From Dicaeum eximium (lineage: Eukaryota; Chordata; Aves; Passeriformes; Dicaeidae), in contig VWZP01008343.1 in the NCBI GenBank assembly GCA_013396995.1, forward strand, positions 2,176,208 to 2,240,207: a stretch of 64,000 nucleotides of DNA, read 5' to 3'. Under the pieces are notes generated by a model that was not told the origin of the DNA, did no database searches, and saw only the letters and a program-made list of their open reading frames with translations. The translations under genes were made by a program, and so were the position numbers. This document shows positions 61,159-64,000 of the stretch, in pieces. Every line of letters starts with the position of its first letter. The stretch's first letter is position 1.

Positions 61159-64000
61159 GGAAGATTCAAAAAAGTGTGTTGCCAACAAATGTAATAAAGC
61201 ACTGCAAATTAGAAAGTTTCTGCCTTTCTCTGGTTCAACTACCCATTTGTAAGATGGGGTAACACAGACAAATCTTTTACAGGAATATTGGGAAAATCCA
61301 TACGTTATTGTCTGAGGCATGCTTGGTTACCCTACTGGTGGGCACAATAATTCTCCACATAATAATTAATAACCCAGTGTCCAGGACAAGTTCTCACATA
61401 GAGTGCAGAAACTGTGATGATCAACAGAATGCAGAGGAGCCTCTCACCCATGTGTATCCACCTATTCAGGAGGCAGGAGGTGTGGGTAAATCATCTAAGG
61501 GCAGTTTTTTTGCTTGTACTGAACTTGAAGTTTCCTAGATGGATTTAAACTCTTAAACAATTTTGCAGTAACTAATAGTTACTCAATAGTTATAATAAAT
61601 AACTATGGTGGAAAACTAAGAATAGAGCAAAGGGATCTTACAAAGCATGTAGAATGAGCAGGAACAGATAAAAAGACAAAACAAAAGAGAAACCCTAGAT
61701 AATAGTGTGTATTCAGCAGTAAGTCATACTGTACCCACTAGAAATAACCATGAAGTCTTTTTGAGAAAGTCTTTGTGTCAGGCTCTCCTCACCATTAAAA
61801 AGTCATCAGTGATATCCCTTTGGTATAGCTCTGTGTATTCATTATGTACTAAAATGGAGTGTGAGGGAAAATTTAAAATTAAATATGTACAACAGGCTAC
61901 TCATGGTTACTTGGCCCATGGAAATATTAGGAGAAAAGTAAAACAGCTTCCTTTTTCAAGACAGCAGAGGTGAGTGATCCAGGTAATTAATGGACATCTT
62001 TAATTTGCAATTTTAGAATAACTTTTCCGAACAAGACTCAAATATTTACCCATGGATTCCCAAGAATATTAAGCAATCCATAATTACATCAAATTGATTA
62101 ATGTTTCACTTTTAAAGAACTATGAAAACATTAATTAATACCAATGAAGGTGTGTGGTATTATTATACATATGCCCGATGGTAGAGTATCTTTTAAATTC
62201 TGTTTGGAAACGGTCTGCCCTGTGGACAGATGTGACTATCAAATTCAATGCCTGCAGCACATTTGCTGACCTTCATCAAGCTATGCCTTTTTTATGTTGC
62301 AACATTATTTTGTTTTATTATTTTACCCGAAGAGAGCAGTCTGTGATCAGCAAAGAGATGCTTTTATCTTAATAATTGTTCCCATATTCATAAATATTCA
62401 GATTTTCAGTCTCTCAGGAACACTGTTCACTATTTCTCAGTATTGACAAAAAGCAATGAAATAATTTCAACTAAGGCTCAATACATAAAAGCTGATAGTC
62501 CAGTTATGTTATTAGCATAAGACCACTTTTGTTTGTGCTTGTTAAATTCTATAAAATTATAAGCTTGCAGTCTACAAATCTTTCAAATTAGGTGCAGCTA
62601 CATTTAATTCCAGGGGAACACTTAAAGAGTGTCAGGCCTTGAATTCACAAAATTTTGAGGGAAGCATTTTCTTTATTCTTACTACTAGGTTCTGGTAGAG
62701 TTGACCTGTGATCAAACATGTCAAGGACCAAGGAACAAGTCAATACATTAAAAAAAAGAGAAAACCAAAACCAGGATGAAGACTGACACCAATATAAAAC
62801 TGGAATAATGTAATTAAATTTAATGGATTAAAACAGGCACTTAGAAACAATCTGTCCATAGTGTTTTAGAAGGGAAGAGAGAAATTTAAAGAACTTTCAA
62901 AATCATCTACATAGAAGATATGAATATGAAAATGGTTTTATGATGCAGTGAATTCAACAAGTTGTCTTCAAATCAGAGTCCTTCAATTAAGTATGGCTAT
63001 AAAATAAACTATGTATATTTTTGTAAAGACATATGCATTGGAATGAGAATGTCAGAAGCATAATTATGACTATGACTTAGATAATCTGCAGAGACAACAA
63101 ATTGCATATTTTTACAAAACTTCTTTCTTTGTATATGAATGCATTAGTCACATAAATATTAAGAAGAAAGCTAACCAAAAGCTTAAACAGAATATATATA
63201 TTATATATAATATATAGAACCATATAGATATGTAATTTTATTGAGGTTTTTTAATTACATTATTTATGATGATACTCCACTGCCAGATGCTAGTGACAAG
63301 AAAAATTCTTAAATATGAGTGTTTCAGATTATGCAGTCACTTGAGTATCAGGACATTGCCTGAAGTAAGACTATTATGGTTATCTCTACCATGGTATAAA
63401 ATATTCATGTAACTGTAAAATTTTACACCAGGATAAACTTATAAAATACCTGTCCAAAACACTTGGTAGTGGCAAAAAAATTTCTGGCTGTTGGTAGAGG
63501 AAAGGAAAGAACTTATAACACTATAAACACTTTGACTCTTTCATATCATATTTCTAAATGATAATATATATAAGTAATGTAAGTAATACTTTTCCTCTAT
63601 TAAAAATAGTGTGAGAATGATTATAAGGTTAAAAATATTAAGACTATAAATATCTTAAGTATCTGAAGGAAAGGATTTGTGCCCTCTAAATTTTATATTT
63701 TTCAGTCAATAATGCATATTATTAATAAAATCAAAAACTTTGCTTGAGCACTAAGAATAAACCTTGTACCGAGTAGTCCAATAATCGTTCTTTGTGGGCC
63801 TGAGCCTGGTGGATACCTTATCCTAGTGGACAAGGTAGTTTACTGTCAGTACACCAAAATAAATCATGTCCTTTATATTGGGATGTGTGGATTTTTTGTC
63901 AGTAAGTGTATTTCGTCAGTGAAGCCCAAAGAATCTAGAGAATAATTCTCCTAATAGTATTTTAATAGGGAAAAAATCATAGACATGTGTTGCATGATCT
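61159..64000. other. Unique AT-rich DNA to the window end
   Basis: It includes a TA-rich simple segment at 63190-63220 (ATATATATTATATATAATAT). No gene, LTR or CR1 is recognised. Open frames are at most 88 codons and unassignable. Confidence 0.6.

Noticed and set aside
1..64000. tRNA, snRNA, 5S or 7SK genes
   Set aside because: I looked for conserved A/B box and U6-type wording by eye and saw none; a covariance-model scan was not possible.

Overview
The window looks like nuclear DNA from a bird, most likely a passerine. It is AT-rich and gene-poor. It carries many Chicken Repeat 1 (CR1) non-LTR retrotransposon fragments with the avian CR1 tail (ATTCTATGATTCTATG type), plus solo-LTR-like endogenous retrovirus (ERV) remnants of a style I associate with songbird genomes. 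The organism call rests on recognising these repeat families by eye. I see no complete host gene, no exon I can assign, and no tRNA, rRNA or snRNA gene. The longest open frame is 160 codons and lies antisense inside a GC-rich CR1 copy, so the piece is best read as a gene desert or the inside of a very large intron.

Layout: 1-4584 unique AT-rich DNA; 4585-5099 a CR1 tail on the minus strand, followed by a possible LTR (about 5270-5740); 5741-10539 unique DNA with a second weak LTR candidate ending near 9297; 10540-10864 a CR1 endonuclease fragment; 10865-19929 a long repeat-poor stretch; 19930-28865 a cluster of five CR1 copies, two of which keep endonuclease-coding sequence joined to the 3' end with the reverse transcriptase missing; 28866-33454 unique DNA containing a 108-bp direct repeat pair (31581 and 33308); about 33455-33837 a solo-LTR-like element; 39769-42496 a pair of 79-bp inverted copies enclosing a solo LTR at 40218-41080 with TG...CA ends and a perfect 5-bp target duplication (ACCAC); 46175-46526, 50284-50740 and 55741-56459 three minus-strand CR1 copies; a 30-base assembly gap at 56720-56749; 60915-61158 a plus-strand CR1 tail; then unique AT-rich DNA to the end. 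ATT microsatellites lie at 45794-45830 and 48838-48880.

There are no genes here to form a pathway. The transposon copies are decayed, 5'-truncated or internally deleted, so none looks able to move. I did not find a new biological system. The observations most worth checking are the solo LTR with intact target duplication, the two short duplicated segments that match no family I know, the CR1 copies lacking the reverse transcriptase, a chimeric CR1 copy, a 27-bp-arm AT palindrome at 51537-51592, and a G-quadruplex motif at 57044-57070.
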